Assembly: GCA_937897325.1 (NCBI GenBank)
Contig: CALCOY010000063.1
Location: forward strand, 1-64,000
Origin: an uncultured Shimia sp.
GTDB taxonomy: Bacteria > Pseudomonadota > Alphaproteobacteria > Rhodobacterales > Rhodobacteraceae
Reading direction: 5' to 3'
DNA length: 64,000 nucleotides
Shown here: positions 55,070 to 64,000 of the stretch, piece after piece
Position numbering within the stretch: position 1 is the first letter of the stretch
Layout: the number at the start of each line of letters is the position of its first letter
Made by a program: the position numbers and the translations under genes
The notes under the pieces: generated by a model
What the model was told of the DNA's origin: nothing
Seen by the model: only the letters and a program-made list of their open reading frames with translations
The model's database searches: none

Positions 55070-56152
55070 ATGACGGCTGAGACCGATCAGACTGCATCGC
55101 TGGCCTTCCCGATCATTGTTTCTGTGGATGCCATGGGCGGGGATCAAGGCCCCGCCGCTGTTGTTTCTGGCTGCTCGAAATCAGCCAAAAAGAATCCACG
55201 GCTTGGATTCATTCTACACGGACCCCGTGACGAGCTGGAAAAGCTGATCCAGAGGCGCAAGCCACTGAAGGGACGTTGTGAAGTTCGGGATGCGGTCGAA
55301 GTCGTCAGTATGGACGACAAACCCAGCCAAGTTGTTCGCAGTGCCAAAGGCACGTCGATGTGGTCGGCCATCGAGACAGTGCGATCGGGCGAGGCAACTG
55401 TGGCCGTGTCCTGCGGCAATACCGGCGCGCTGATGGCGCTTTCCATGATCCGCTTGCGCAAACTGCCGGGGGTGAATCGCCCCGCCATCGCGGTTTTGTG
55501 GCCCAGTCGAAACGCACAGGGTTTTAACGTTATGCTGGATGTCGGGGCCGATATCAGGGCAGATGCGGATGATCTTCTGCGGTATGCGTTGATGGGTGCC
55601 TCTTACGCGCGCAACGGTCTGGAATTGCCGCGCCCCCGCATCGGGCTTTTGAATGTGGGCACTGAAGAACACAAGGGCCGGGCCGAGCTGAAAGAGGCCT
55701 ATGATCTGATCGGCGCGCAGGCGGATGCGGCAGAGTTCGACTTTGTCGGATTTGTCGAAGGCAGTGATATACCGGGCGATGTGGCGGACGTTATCGTCAC
55801 CGATGGCTTCACAGGCAATGTTGCGATCAAGACGGGCGAGGGCACGGCGAGCCTGATCGGTGATCTTCTGCGCGAGGCGTTTCGTTACACACCGCTGTCG
55901 CGGCTGGCCTCGATTCTGGCGCTGACTTCTCTGCGTCGGCTCAAAAAGCGGATTGATCCACGGCGGGTCAATGGCGGCGTATTTCTGGGCCTGAACGGAA
56001 CGGTCGTCAAATCGCATGGGGCGGCAGATTCGACGGGCGTGTCGGCAGCGATCAAACTGGCCGCGCAACTGGCCGAGCAGAACTTCAACGACAAGCTGGC
56101 CGCGCGTGTCGCGGGCGCCGCGCCGCCTGCCATCGACGAGGCGCAGGCCTGA
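55070..56152 (+). CDS. plsX: Phosphate acyltransferase PlsX
   Basis: PlsX converts acyl-ACP to acyl-phosphate, the first step in phospholipid synthesis with PlsY. The 360-residue protein has the hallmark IIVSVDAMGGDQGP, then SAKGTSMWSAIETVRSGEA, VSCGNTGALMALSMIRL, LLNVGTEEHKGRAELKEAY and DVIVTDGFTGNVAIKTGEG. The start is ATG 55070. Its stop overlaps the fabH ATG by one base. Confidence 0.95.
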   Translation: MTAETDQTASLAFPIIVSVDAMGGDQGPAAVVSGCSKSAKKNPRLGFILHGPRDELEKLIQRRKPLKGRCEVRDAVEVVSMDDKPSQVVRSAKGTSMWSAIETVRSGEATVAVSCGNTGALMALSMIRLRKLPGVNRPAIAVLWPSRNAQGFNVMLDVGADIRADADDLLRYALMGASYARNGLELPRPRIGLLNVGTEEHKGRAELKEAYDLIGAQADAAEFDFVGFVEGSDIPGDVADVIVTDGFTGNVAIKTGEGTASLIGDLLREAFRYTPLSRLASILALTSLRRLKKRIDPRRVNGGVFLGLNGTVVKSHGAADSTGVSAAIKLAAQLAEQNFNDKLAARVAGAAPPAIDEAQA

Positions 56153-57120
56153 TGCGCCGGGCCGTCGTAATCGGAGTGGGACACCACCTGCCTGACCGCA
56201 TTGTCGAAAACGCGGAATTCGAAAAAACGCTCGACACATCGGACGAATGGATCCGCGCCCGGTCGGGCATCGAACGCAGGCATTTTGCATCCGATGGCGA
56301 GACGACTTCCTCTATGGCCTCGGCGGCGGCCAATGCGGCCCTGGCTCAGGCGAGCAAAGCCGCAGATGATGTCGACGCCATTGTACTGGCGACCTCGACG
56401 GCCGATCTGACATTTCCCTCAGCGGCCACGATGGTGCAGGATCAATTGGGCATGACACGCGGTTTTGCTTTTGATGTGCAGGCAGTGTGCGCGGGCTTTG
56501 TCTATGCCTTGGCCAATGCGAATGCGCTGATCGCTTCTGGTCAGGCGGAGCGGGTTCTGGTGATCGGGGCGGAGACGTTCAGCCGGATCATGGACTGGAC
56601 CGACCGCAGTACATGTGTGCTCTTCGGCGATGGCGCCGGTGCTGTTCTACTGGAAGCACAGGAGGGTGACGGGACATCGCAGGATCGAGGCATTCTCTCC
56701 ACCGATCTTAACTCGGACGGACGCCATCGCGACCTGCTTTATGTCGATGGCGGTGTGAGCACGGGGACCAGCGGGTATCTGCGGATGCAGGGCAACCAGG
56801 TCTTCCGCCATGCCGTCGAAAAGCTGGCGCAAACAGCCGAGACCGCGATGGAGCGAGCCGGCGTATCGGCGAGCGATGTCGATTGGATCGTTCCGCACCA
56901 GGCCAATATTCGGATCATACAGGGCACGGCCAAGAAGATGGATTTGCCTATGGAGCGCGTCGTGGTGACCGTACAGGATCACGGCAACACGTCGGCGGCG
57001 TCGATTCCCCTCGCACTGTCTGTCGGGGTCGAGCGCGGCCAGATCAAACGGGGTGACCTGATCGTGACCGAGGCTATCGGCGGAGGATTGGCCTGGGGCG
57101 CGGTTGTGATGCGCTGGTAA
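56152..57120 (+). CDS. fabH: 3-oxoacyl-[ACP] synthase III
   Basis: FabH starts fatty-acid synthesis by condensing acetyl-CoA with malonyl-ACP. The 322-residue product has catalytic Cys113 in [12 protein letters not shown], the histidine in [12 protein letters not shown] and the asparagine in [16 protein letters not shown]. The N-terminal part keeps [18 protein letters not shown] and [13 protein letters not shown]. It is coupled to plsX by TGATG and precedes ihfA. Confidence 0.96.
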   Translation: MRRAVVIGVGHHLPDRIVENAEFEKTLDTSDEWIRARSGIERRHFASDGETTSSMASAAANAALAQASKAADDVDAIVLATSTADLTFPSAATMVQDQLGMTRGFAFDVQAVCAGFVYALANANALIASGQAERVLVIGAETFSRIMDWTDRSTCVLFGDGAGAVLLEAQEGDGTSQDRGILSTDLNSDGRHRDLLYVDGGVSTGTSGYLRMQGNQVFRHAVEKLAQTAETAMERAGVSASDVDWIVPHQANIRIIQGTAKKMDLPMERVVVTVQDHGNTSAASIPLALSVGVERGQIKRGDLIVTEAIGGGLAWGAVVMRW

Positions 57121-57164
57121 ACGCGCAGGCACCGGCAAATCATACGCTCTGCAAGCCATTGATA

Positions 57165-57194
57165 TTGACTCGGAAATTGGCCCGGACCTATTCT
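57165..57194 (+). promoter_or_regulatory. Candidate promoter for ihfA
   Basis: TTGACT at 57165-57170 and TATTCT at 57189-57194 are separated by 18 bases, about 20 bases before the ihfA ATG. The -35 element differs from consensus in one base and the -10 in two. Confidence 0.4.
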
Positions 57195-57215
57195 CAGCGG
57201 AATCAGGGGGACAAG

Positions 57216-57518
57216 ATGAGCGAAAAGACATTGACGAGGATGGACCTCAGTGAGGCCGTCTTTCGCGAAGTGGGGTTGTCGCGCAACGAAAGCGCGCAAC
57301 TGGTGGAAAGCGTGCTTGAGCACATGTCCGACGCCCTGGTGCGCGGAGAGCAGGTCAAGATCTCATCGTTTGGTACATTCTCGGTCCGAGACAAGTCGGC
57401 ACGTGTGGGCCGAAACCCCAAAACGGGTGAAGAGGTTCCGATCAACCCGCGCCGCGTTCTGACCTTTCGACCGTCACACCTGATGAAGGATCGAGTTGCC
57501 AGCGGCAACAAGAAGTAG
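57216..57518 (+). CDS. ihfA: Integration host factor subunit alpha
   Basis: IHF-alpha pairs with IHF-beta to bend DNA at specific sites. The 100-residue product has [21 protein letters not shown] at its start, the HU/IHF signature [26 protein letters not shown] (about 49-74), and the intercalating proline in INPRRV. Length is the alphaproteobacterial norm. ATG 57216 has CAGGGGG 5 bases upstream; ATG of the MerR gene follows the stop immediately. Confidence 0.95.
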   Translation: MSEKTLTRMDLSEAVFREVGLSRNESAQLVESVLEHMSDALVRGEQVKISSFGTFSVRDKSARVGRNPKTGEEVPINPRRVLTFRPSHLMKDRVASGNKK

Positions 57519-58430
57519 ATGAGCAAATCACCCGAAGCCTTTCGCACGATCTCCGAAGTCGCAGATTGGCTGGGCGTTCAGGCCCATGTACTGCGTTTCT
57601 GGGAAAGCAAGTTTACACAGGTCAAACCGGTCAAACGGGCAGGCGGTCGGCGATATTATCGCCCAGCGGACATGCTGCTTCTTGGAGGTATCCGAAAGCT
57701 GCTTCATGATGATGGACTGACGATCAAAGGCGTTCAGAAGCTGCTGCGCGAGGAAGGCGTGGCGCACGTGGCGGATCTGTCACGCCCGCTGGATGATCTG
57801 ACGACGGCGCAACTGGATGATGACCTGACGCCTGAAGCGGCAAAGGCCGACATCGACAGACCTGATGTGACATCAGCGGTGACAGAACCTGCCCCCGAAC
57901 CCTCCGCCGAAGAAACGCCCGAGCCGGCGGTGGTGGAAACGGCTCCAAAAGACACATCAGAATCTGAGACAAAAGAGGCTGCATATCCTGTCGCGAATGA
58001 AAACCCACCAATGACGCAAGCCGCGTCCGAAGCCTCGGAACCGGCCGAGGATACGTCGCAGCCGGGCCTGCCATTCGGGGATCCCCTGCCAGAAGTTGCA
58101 CCGCCCGCTACGGAAACGGGCTTGCCGTCGTTTCTGCACAGGCCGAGCCGTATGGCACAACCGATCGAAGCTGATCCCGCGCCCGTCGAAGAGTCGCCCC
58201 CCCCGGAGGAGGATGCAACCGCCGAGCCAACCGCGCGGCCCGCGATTGTCGATGTGCCCCACACGCCCGACGAGGCGGACTATGCGGCGGAGCCGTCGAT
58301 CCTGTCGCGCGCGGGACGGGTTTCACGGATCTCGACACAGGATGCTGGGGCGGTGAAACCCTTGCTGGCACAACTGGCGGCTTTGCGCGATCAGATGGCA
58401 AGTGCGCATCAGGAAGATCGCGGGCGTTAA
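57519..58430 (+). CDS. MerR-family transcriptional regulator with long acidic tail
   Basis: A 303-residue protein. Residues 8-80 are a MerR-like winged helix ([60 protein letters not shown]). The rest is a long low-complexity acidic and proline-rich segment with repeated EP and PAP units, probably disordered, ending with a short helix ([16 protein letters not shown]). No metal or drug-binding cysteines are present. The ihfA-merR pair is conserved in alphaproteobacteria. The role is unknown; it may regulate cell-cycle or membrane genes, but that is guesswork. Confidence 0.86.
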   Translation: MSKSPEAFRTISEVADWLGVQAHVLRFWESKFTQVKPVKRAGGRRYYRPADMLLLGGIRKLLHDDGLTIKGVQKLLREEGVAHVADLSRPLDDLTTAQLDDDLTPEAAKADIDRPDVTSAVTEPAPEPSAEETPEPAVVETAPKDTSESETKEAAYPVANENPPMTQAASEASEPAEDTSQPGLPFGDPLPEVAPPATETGLPSFLHRPSRMAQPIEADPAPVEESPPPEEDATAEPTARPAIVDVPHTPDEADYAAEPSILSRAGRVSRISTQDAGAVKPLLAQLAALRDQMASAHQEDRGR

Positions 58431-58492
58431 GATACACCTATGCGAATTCGTCCTTGCCCCCGGCTGGAATTCGGGTATGACGCTCAGCACGT

Positions 58493-58569
58493 CGGGCTAT
58501 GGCGCAGCCTGGTAGCGCGTCCGTCTGGGGGACGGAAGGTCGCAGGTTCGAGTCCTGCTAGCCCGACCA
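58493..58569 (+). tRNA. tRNA-Pro (anticodon GGG)
   Basis: A 77-base cloverleaf with encoded CCA. Acceptor arms are CGGGCTA and TAGCCCG, the anticodon stem TCCGT/ACGGA holds loop CTGGGGG with anticodon GGG, and the T arm has GGTTCGAGTCC. It reads CCC and CCU. The dCTP deaminase gene follows. Confidence 0.95.
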
Positions 58570-58605
58570 AATTCTCGCTCTGCCTTGCACCACAACAGGG
58601 ATGAG

Positions 58606-59682
58606 ATGACCGGCGTATTTCCCAACCAGATGATCGAAGCGATGGTGGCAAGCGGCCGGATCGCTATCGATGCCCCGCTGGTCGAAGGCCAGGTACAACC
58701 CGCGAGCCTGGATTTGCGCTTGGGATCCGTGGCCTACAGGGTGCGGGCCTCGTTCCTTGCCGGACAGGGCGCAAAGGTCAGCGACCGGCTGGAAGAATTC
58801 GAGATGCACCGCATCGAGCTGTCACAAGGCGCGGTCCTCGAAAAAGGCTGTGTCTACGTGGTGCCTCTAATGGAAAGCCTGAAGCTGCCGGATGATGTGC
58901 AGGCGGTGGCAAACGCCAAATCGTCGACCGGTCGGCTGGACCTTCTGACGCGCACAATCACCGATGGCGGCACGGAATTTGACCGAATCCCGCAGGGCTA
59001 TCACGGCCCGCTTTATGCGGAGATCTGCCCGAGGTCTTTTTCTGTGCTTGTGCGCCCGGGCATGCGGTTGAACCAGATCCGCTTTCGCAGCGGTCAAGCG
59101 GTGCTGGATGACGATACCCTGCGCGACCTGCACGCCAAGACATCTTTGGTGAATGTTGACGCGGTGATTGATGATGGCTTGGGCTTTTCAGTCGATCTGC
59201 GCTTGGCCGACACAACGCTCGTGGGATACCGCGCCAAGCCGCATACAGGTGTGATCGATCTGGATAGGATCGGGCAGTATGAGCCGGCCGAGTACTGGGA
59301 GGAGGTGCATTCGCAAAACGGGCGGATCATCCTCGATCCGGGGGCCTTTTACATTCTGGTCAGCCGCGAGGCGGTGCATATACCACCCAGATATGCCGCT
59401 GAGATGGCTCCCTATCTGGCAATGGTGGGTGAATTCCGCGTGCATTACGCAGGCTTTTTTGATCCCGGTTTTGGCCATGATGCTGCTGGCGGTGCCGGAT
59501 CGCGCGGTGTTCTTGAAGTCCGCTGTCACGAGGCGCCCTTCGTTCTCGAGCACGGGCAGATCGTGGGCCGTTTGGTCTATGAGAAGATGGCCGAAGTTCC
59601 CACGCAGCTATATGGTGCGGGGATCGCCTCGAACTATCAGGGGCAGGGCCTAAAGCTGTCGAAGCATTTTCGAAGCGTGTAA
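58606..59682 (+). CDS. dcd: 2'-deoxycytidine 5'-triphosphate deaminase, double-length
   Basis: A 358-residue enzyme, about twice the size of classical Dcd. The N-terminal half has the nucleotide-binding pattern QPASLDLRLGSVAYRVRAS and NAKSSTGRLDLLTR; the C-terminal half repeats the fold, with FRVHYAGFFDPGFG carrying the candidate catalytic acidic region and LVYEKMAEVPTQLYG near the end. This internally duplicated form is common in alphaproteobacteria. It makes dUTP for thymidylate synthesis. An inverted repeat at 59641-59650 and 59683-59693 at the 3' end may help termination. ATG 58606 is preceded by AGGGA. Confidence 0.9.
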   Translation: MTGVFPNQMIEAMVASGRIAIDAPLVEGQVQPASLDLRLGSVAYRVRASFLAGQGAKVSDRLEEFEMHRIELSQGAVLEKGCVYVVPLMESLKLPDDVQAVANAKSSTGRLDLLTRTITDGGTEFDRIPQGYHGPLYAEICPRSFSVLVRPGMRLNQIRFRSGQAVLDDDTLRDLHAKTSLVNVDAVIDDGLGFSVDLRLADTTLVGYRAKPHTGVIDLDRIGQYEPAEYWEEVHSQNGRIILDPGAFYILVSREAVHIPPRYAAEMAPYLAMVGEFRVHYAGFFDPGFGHDAAGGAGSRGVLEVRCHEAPFVLEHGQIVGRLVYEKMAEVPTQLYGAGIASNYQGQGLKLSKHFRSV

Positions 59683-59692
59683 GGCCCCTGCC

Positions 59693-59830
59693 CTAGTCGT
59701 CGTGTCGGCGCTTTTCAGCTTCGGCCTTACGGACCTTGGCGAGCTTCTTGAAACCCGTATTCATGCCCAGATGAATCACTTTGCGCATGAAGATGCGCAG
59801 GACCATATTGGCGATCTGATTGGGGTTCAT
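59693..59830 (-). CDS. Small basic protein, 45 residues
   Basis: A short frame, MNPNQIANMVLRIFMRKV then IHLGMNTGFKKL and a charged tail ending RRHDD. A perfect GGAGGT lies 6 bases upstream of the ATG at 59830; the earlier in-frame ATG at 59836 is only one base from it, so the second is chosen. The hydrophobic amphipathic first half followed by a lysine/arginine-rich tail suggests membrane or RNA association. I recall similar proteins in Rhodobacterales but no function. It lies 60 bases downstream of scpB on the same strand and may belong to that operon. Confidence 0.65.
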   Translation of the reverse strand: MNPNQIANMVLRIFMRKVIHLGMNTGFKKLAKVRKAEAEKRRHDD

Positions 59831-59890
59831 GCCCATACCTCCTTTGTCGATGCTCCGGTCAGATATGCATCAGAGCCTGTTAATGCGAGG

Positions 59891-60553
59891 TCAATCCTCA
59901 AAAAGCTCGCTTTGACCTTCGATCGCTTCGTCTTCTTCCTCGGTCTCCGGGCCGGGCAAAGTGCCGGGAGGCGGACGGTTTTCCAGAAGGCCCGCCGCGC
60001 GCAGTTCCTTTAAGCCCGGCAGATCGCGCGCGTTTTCGAGCCCGAAGTGATCAAGGAAATTCTGAGTGACGACAAACGTCACCGGACGGCCAGGGGTCAT
60101 CTTGCGGCGGCCGAAGCGGATCCACTCAAGTTCGATCAACTGATCGACAGTGCCCCGGCTGACGGACACGCCGCGGATCTCTTCGATCTCGGCGCGGGTC
60201 ACGGGCTGATGATAGGCTACAATGGCAAGCGTTTCGATGGCTGCCCGGGACAGTTTGCGCGTCTCGACCGTTTCCTTTTGCATCAGAAAGCCAAGATCGG
60301 GCGCTGTACGCATGGCCCAAGCATCGCCCACCCGCACGATGCGCACCCCGCGCCCTTCATAGCGTCTGGTCAAATGCACCAATGCTTCCGCAGGATCGCA
60401 GCCATGGGGCATCCGCGCCTCAAGCTCTTTCACCGTGATGGCAGCGGCCGTCGCGAACAACACAGCCTCGACCATCCGTTCCTGTTCAGCCATCGGCGGA
60501 GCTTCAAACAGGCTTTCTTCTTGTTCTTCAGGCGTTTCGGTCACGTGACCCAT
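59891..60553 (-). CDS. scpB: Segregation and condensation protein B
   Basis: ScpB is the winged-helix partner of the SMC-ScpA condensin. The 220-residue product has the characteristic MVEAVLFATAAAITVKELEARM start region and KLSRAAIETLAIVAYHQPVTRAEIEEIRGVSVSRGTVDQLIEL (split across residues about 105-148). The tail is acidic. The start ATG 60553 overlaps the scpA end by 26 bases, so the two are coupled. A later GTG would shorten it by three residues. Confidence 0.94.
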   Translation of the reverse strand: MGHVTETPEEQEESLFEAPPMAEQERMVEAVLFATAAAITVKELEARMPHGCDPAEALVHLTRRYEGRGVRIVRVGDAWAMRTAPDLGFLMQKETVETRKLSRAAIETLAIVAYHQPVTRAEIEEIRGVSVSRGTVDQLIELEWIRFGRRKMTPGRPVTFVVTQNFLDHFGLENARDLPGLKELRAAGLLENRPPPGTLPGPETEEEDEAIEGQSELFED

Positions 60554-61331
60554 CTTTCTTTCGCAGCTGGATCGGGGCGAAAGTCTCTGATTGCCGCATT
60601 TCCAGATGACCTTCCTTGACCAATTCAAGCGAGGCCGCAAAGGTTGATGCTGTCGCTGATCGTCTGCGAACCGGATCCATCTCCCAACCCTCGGGCAGAT
60701 AGCTAAGGATATCCGTCCAGTCGCCTGCAAAACCGATCAGCCCGCGCATCCGGTCCAGCGCCTGTTCCATAGTAAAGACGCTGTCGCGATCCATCACGAA
60801 CGGGCGGAATTCATCTCGGGTGCGTATCCGCGCATAACCCTGCATCAGGTCCAGCAGCGTTGCTGAGTATGTGACACGCCGAATGCGAGTTACGTCCTCC
60901 GCCTCACCTCGCGCAAAGAAATCGCGGCCAAGCTGATCTCGCGCCATGAGCCGGGCCGCCACGTCACGCATGGCTTGCAGGCGTTCAAGTTGAAAGGCCA
61001 GATGCGCGGCGAGATCCTCACCCGACGGGCCTTCCTCTTCTGGATCTGGGGGCAGCAGGAGACGCGATTTCAGGAAGGCGAGCCAGGCCGCCATGACAAG
61101 GTAGTCGGCCGCCAGTTCAAGGCGCAGTTCCTTGGCCTTTTCGACAAATGCGAGGTATTGGTGGGCGAGCTGCAGTACCGAGATCTTGCGCAGGTCAACC
61201 TTTTGCGTGCGCCCAAGTGTCAAAAGAAGATCAAGCGGGCCCTCAAAGCCATCGACATCTACGATCAGCGCCTCGGCGGCAAGCCGATCAGCAACCGAAA
61301 CACGGTCTTCTTCGAAAGGGATTTCAGCCAT
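60528..61331 (-). CDS. scpA: Segregation and condensation protein A
   Basis: ScpA is the kleisin subunit that bridges SMC heads. The 267-residue protein begins with the conserved VDVDGFEGPLDLLLTLGRTQKVDL region, then ISVLQLAHQYLAFVEKAKELRLELAADYLVMAAWLAFLKSRLLLP (residues about 50-95) and a C-terminal winged helix ending in FAASLELVKEGHLEMRQSETFAPI. The ATG 61331 overlaps the nagZ stop by 8 bases. No smc gene is in the window. Confidence 0.94.
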   Translation of the reverse strand: MAEIPFEEDRVSVADRLAAEALIVDVDGFEGPLDLLLTLGRTQKVDLRKISVLQLAHQYLAFVEKAKELRLELAADYLVMAAWLAFLKSRLLLPPDPEEEGPSGEDLAAHLAFQLERLQAMRDVAARLMARDQLGRDFFARGEAEDVTRIRRVTYSATLLDLMQGYARIRTRDEFRPFVMDRDSVFTMEQALDRMRGLIGFAGDWTDILSYLPEGWEMDPVRRRSATASTFAASLELVKEGHLEMRQSETFAPIQLRKKDGSRDRNA

Positions 61332-62331
61332 GCACCTGTCCGCCGAGCAGCATCTCAAGTTCGGCGCTGAGGGCGGAAATGTCAATGTCATCGGGCGTTT
61401 TGCGCCGTGCCAGTGCAGCTACGGCACGGGCCTGGGCTGCGGTGCTCATCCGGCCCGCAGCAGCAGCGACCTCTTGGCGTTCGGACAGCGGCGCATTGCA
61501 ATGAAGGATCACGTCACATCCGGCTTCAAGAGCGCGCGTGGTGATGTCGGACAACGATCCTGACAAAGCCTTCATACCAATGTCGTCGGTCATGATCAGA
61601 CCTTCAAAGCCAATATCTTCACGGATCAGATTCATAACAGGTCCGGAAAGTGTAGCGGGGGCGCTGTCGTCGACATCCATCAGTCGGATATGGGCGGTCA
61701 TGCCCAGTGGGAGATCGTTCAGAGCACGGAAGACAGCAAAGTCGGCAGCTTGCAGATCGGCCAAGGGCGCGTCGATCCGGGGCAGTTCGAAATGGCTGTC
61801 CTGTGTGGCGCGACCATGGCCGGGGATATGTTTAATGACAGGCAGAACCCCTCCGTCGAGATGGCCTTGAGCCCCTGCGCGAGCGAGCTTAGCTATCGTG
61901 GCAGGCTCTGTTCCATAGCAGCGGTTGCGCAGGAATGCATGCGTTTCAGCAAAGGCGATATCGGCCATTGGGGCGCAATTGCTGTCAATGCCGAGATCGC
62001 GAAGCTCTGCCGCGATGAGCAGATAGCGCAAGTACATCCCGCGCTCGCCCTCTTCGCCTGCTGCCGCCACGAAGTCCAGCGGTGCGGTCCATTGGCGGGC
62101 CATGGGCGGCACGATGCGTTGCACCCTACCCCCTTCCTGATCGATGGTGATCGGCGCCGCACGTCCCACCGCTTCGCGCATCTGATCGCACAGCGCACGC
62201 ACCTGTTCAGGATTGTCGATGTTGCGGGCAAAAAGGATGAAGCCGAAAGGGTCTGCGTCACGAAAAAACGCAGCCTCATCGGCAGTCAGCGCCAGACCGT
62301 CGGCATCAAGGATCGTGGCGCCGAAACTCAC
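61324..62331 (-). CDS. nagZ: Beta-N-acetylhexosaminidase NagZ
   Basis: NagZ removes N-acetylglucosamine from anhydromuropeptides during cell-wall recycling. The 335-residue GH3 enzyme has the active-site motif KHIPGHGRATQDSHFELP and the nucleophile region LIMTDDIGMKALSG. I start at GTG 62331 (SFGATILDADG), which overlaps the SPOR gene stop and matches related N-termini; ATG 62352, seven codons upstream with AAGGAG ahead, is a serious alternative. It leads into scpA with an 8-base overlap. Confidence 0.93.
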   Translation of the reverse strand: MSFGATILDADGLALTADEAAFFRDADPFGFILFARNIDNPEQVRALCDQMREAVGRAAPITIDQEGGRVQRIVPPMARQWTAPLDFVAAAGEEGERGMYLRYLLIAAELRDLGIDSNCAPMADIAFAETHAFLRNRCYGTEPATIAKLARAGAQGHLDGGVLPVIKHIPGHGRATQDSHFELPRIDAPLADLQAADFAVFRALNDLPLGMTAHIRLMDVDDSAPATLSGPVMNLIREDIGFEGLIMTDDIGMKALSGSLSDITTRALEAGCDVILHCNAPLSERQEVAAAAGRMSTAAQARAVAALARRKTPDDIDISALSAELEMLLGGQVHG

Positions 62332-63212
62332 CGGGTGACAACCGGAATGCATTCGGCTCCTTCGGCGAGCAGTGCAGAGCAGAAGCGGCGCGCGTCGCTC
62401 AGTGCTTCGAAACCGGCTGCGCGAAGGCGATAGAAGGTGCGCCCGCTGGTCTCAGCCTTTTGTACGACGCGGCCCTTGCCACTGAGATAGTCGGCGAACT
62501 TTGCATCCAATGAGCTCCACCTCTCGTGTGCCAGGTCGACCGTGTCGAAGGCACCAAGCTGAACCAGCCGGGTGCCGGCCGGTATCGTGTCAGCTGCGAC
62601 GTCTTGTACGGTACGCGGCGCAGGCGGCGCGACGGTCCGAACAGAAGCGGGGCGCAAAAACGGACGCAGTGAACTTTTGAGGCCAGGCGCGTCAATGACA
62701 TCCGCCGAGGTTGCACTGGCGAGGATCGGTTGAGTTTCTTCGGCAAGTTGCGCCACAAGTCGATCGATGTCCTGATCAAGTGAAGCGGAAACGTCCAGCG
62801 GTTGCGGCTGTTCAACGGGGGCGGCAGGTTCAGCGGTAGGTTGCAGATCCTCTTCGGTCAAATCCACAGGTGGCGGGGCCAGGACCACGGTTTCGGATGT
62901 CGTCTCGGCACTGCCATCTGCGGCCACTGCATTGACGGCCAGGCCCTGGTTCAGTGCAAGCTGCCCGCCTGGATCTTCGGGGCTCACCCGCATCTCGCCC
63001 TCTGCGGCGCGGACAACCGGAATACCGCTGACATCGCGGACCACCAGTTTGTAGCCCCAGACCGATATGCCGACGATTAGCGAAAGCGACATTATTGCGC
63101 CAAGCACGTTGGCAAACGAAGCCAGTCGGCCCGATCGCTGTTTTTCATAACCACCGTCGGGATCATCATACCCCGGCGCGCCCATGTTTTGGGTGTACTG
63201 CACGTCCGCCAT
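62328..63212 (-). CDS. SPOR-domain membrane protein
   Basis: A 294-residue bitopic protein. Residues about 32-55 (FANVLGAIMSLSLIVGISVWGYKL) form one membrane helix, followed by a long proline/glutamate-rich periplasmic linker and a C-terminal SPOR domain at about 217-294 (RLVQLGAFDTVDLAHERWSSL... and TFYRLRAAGFEALSDARRFC). SPOR domains bind glycan strands lacking stem peptides at the division site, so a septal role is likely. It sits between argS and nagZ, as in other Rhodobacterales. Confidence 0.9.
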   Translation of the reverse strand: MADVQYTQNMGAPGYDDPDGGYEKQRSGRLASFANVLGAIMSLSLIVGISVWGYKLVVRDVSGIPVVRAAEGEMRVSPEDPGGQLALNQGLAVNAVAADGSAETTSETVVLAPPPVDLTEEDLQPTAEPAAPVEQPQPLDVSASLDQDIDRLVAQLAEETQPILASATSADVIDAPGLKSSLRPFLRPASVRTVAPPAPRTVQDVAADTIPAGTRLVQLGAFDTVDLAHERWSSLDAKFADYLSGKGRVVQKAETSGRTFYRLRAAGFEALSDARRFCSALLAEGAECIPVVTR

Positions 63213-63284
63213 TTTTGCCTCTTTGTCCGGCGGATGCGTTGCCCGCTAGATCATCTTGGAGTTGCCTGTGTGCCGGTGGCCGCG

Positions 63285-64000
63285 TTAACGCAGCTCTTGT
63301 TCCGGTGTTACGCCAAGAATACCAAGACCGGCCTGAATCACAAGCATCGTGGCACGGGCGAGCGCGATTTTTGCCTGCGAAATGGCACTGTCATCCTGCA
63401 GAAAGCGCAATTTCGGCAACTCATTGCCCTTGTTCCACAGAGCGTGGAAATCCCCAGCCAGTTCATAAAGGAAAAAGGCGATCCGATGTGGTTCGTTGTT
63501 GCGCGCCGCAATCTCGACCAGTCGCGGCCATTCGGACAGTTTGGCGGCGAGCGTTAGCTCGGCCTCGTGCGCAAGCATGGACAGATCGGCGGTTTGCAGC
63601 GTGGCATCATCGGCTGCGATGCTCTCATCCGCGGCCTTACGCAGGACAGAAGCCACCCGCGCATGTGCATATTGAACGTAGAAGACGGGATTGTCGCGCG
63701 ATTGTTCGAGCACCCTGTCAAAATCGAAATCAAGCGGTGCGTCGTTTTTACGGGTCAGCATGTGAAACCGTGTGACGCCTGGGCCAACCTGATCGACCAC
63801 GTCGCGCAGGGTCACGAAGGTGCCAGCTCGCTTGGACATCTTGAAAGGTTCCCCGTTCTTGAAAAGCTTCACGAGCTGCGTCAGCTTGATGTCAAGGGTT
63901 ACATTGCCCTCTGACAGGGCAGAGACCGCCGCCTTCATCCGTTTGACATAGCCGCCATGATCCGCGCCAAACACATCAATAAGCGCGTCGAAACCTCTGG
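63285..64000 (-). CDS. argS: Arginyl-tRNA synthetase, C-terminal part (runs off the window)
   Basis: The last 238 residues of ArgS; the 5' end lies beyond position 64000. The visible part begins in the catalytic domain ([18 protein letters not shown]), contains the class I KMSKR loop in [19 protein letters not shown], and continues with the anticodon-binding helical domain ([17 protein letters not shown]) to the C-terminal region ending [12 protein letters not shown], where the family normally has VLGI. The frame is open to the window edge with no disruption. Confidence 0.94.
   Translation of the reverse strand, partial: RGFDALIDVFGADHGGYVKRMKAAVSALSEGNVTLDIKLTQLVKLFKNGEPFKMSKRAGTFVTLRDVVDQVGPGVTRFHMLTRKNDAPLDFDFDRVLEQSRDNPVFYVQYAHARVASVLRKAADESIAADDATLQTADLSMLAHEAELTLAAKLSEWPRLVEIAARNNEPHRIAFFLYELAGDFHALWNKGNELPKLRFLQDDSAISQAKIALARATMLVIQAGLGILGVTPEQELR

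Noticed and set aside
57840-58350. Proline/glutamate repeats in the MerR-type gene as a possible frameshift or fusion
   Set aside because: The frame is continuous and such acidic disordered tails are usual for this alphaproteobacterial family.

Overview
This is ordinary chromosomal DNA of a marine-type alphaproteobacterium of the order Rhodobacterales (Roseobacter group). That placement is inferred from gene content and gene order: a B12-dependent ribonucleotide reductase (nrdJ), the Usg protein, a two-domain cold-shock protein, an OlsB ornithine N-acyltransferase, a double-length dCTP deaminase, and the blocks rpmF-plsX-fabH-ihfA-merR, pepA/lptF-lptG-lptD-surA-pdxA-rsmA and nagZ-scpA-scpB. 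GC is high, neighbouring genes often overlap by one to a few bases, and no rRNA, CRISPR array, prophage or intact insertion sequence is visible.

Layout. 1-1.0 kb: the broken N-terminal part of a tyrosine integrase in otherwise gene-poor DNA, the only mobile-element trace. 1.0-9.7 kb: usg, gyrA, a small ORF, an AruH-like aminotransferase, a small beta-barrel protein, a non-pyrrolysine MttB-family protein, an EF-hand protein divergent from an ECF sigma factor, then a structured non-coding stretch and a 46-residue basic protein. 9.9-14 kb: nrdJ with a possible NrdR box. 14-23 kb: a lipoprotein, tRNA-Pro(UGG), DUF192 and cold-shock proteins, pdxH, fabI, a lower-GC orphan, gpt, a second aminotransferase, ppiD and trpE. 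23-33 kb: holC and pepA divergent from the outer-membrane biogenesis operon lptF-lptG-lptD-surA-pdxA-rsmA. 33-40 kb: a DUF4167 protein, the release-factor pair prfA-prmC, and a tightly coupled operon of an M20 amidohydrolase with two ureohydrolases, facing mazG.

40-52.7 kb: a DUF1906 protein, nucleoside hydrolase, GNAT enzyme, CBS protein, SelO, DUF533 protein, RhlE-type helicase, Fur/Mur regulator, DMT permease, enolase, a DUF7002-like protein overlapping enolase, a DUF985 cupin and an ABC-F ATPase whose ribosome-binding site lies in a hairpin. 52.7-58.5 kb: olsB, bamE, yceD, rpmF, plsX, fabH, ihfA and a MerR-type regulator. 58.5-64 kb: tRNA-Pro(GGG), the dCTP deaminase, a 45-residue protein and the minus-strand block argS (cut by the window end)-SPOR-nagZ-scpA-scpB.

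Several genes serve envelope building (LPS export by LptF/G/D, SurA and PpiD chaperones, BamE, FabI/FabH/PlsX, OlsB, NagZ), nucleotide supply (NrdJ, dCTP deaminase, Gpt, MazG, nucleoside hydrolase) and PLP supply and use (PdxA, PdxH, two aminotransferases). I found no convincing new multi-gene system. The best leads are small and local: the structured RNA candidate at 9.4-9.6 kb, the sequestered ribosome-binding site of the ABC-F gene, the amidohydrolase/double-ureohydrolase operon, the inverted repeat between the EF-hand and sigma genes, and several small proteins that are easy to miss.
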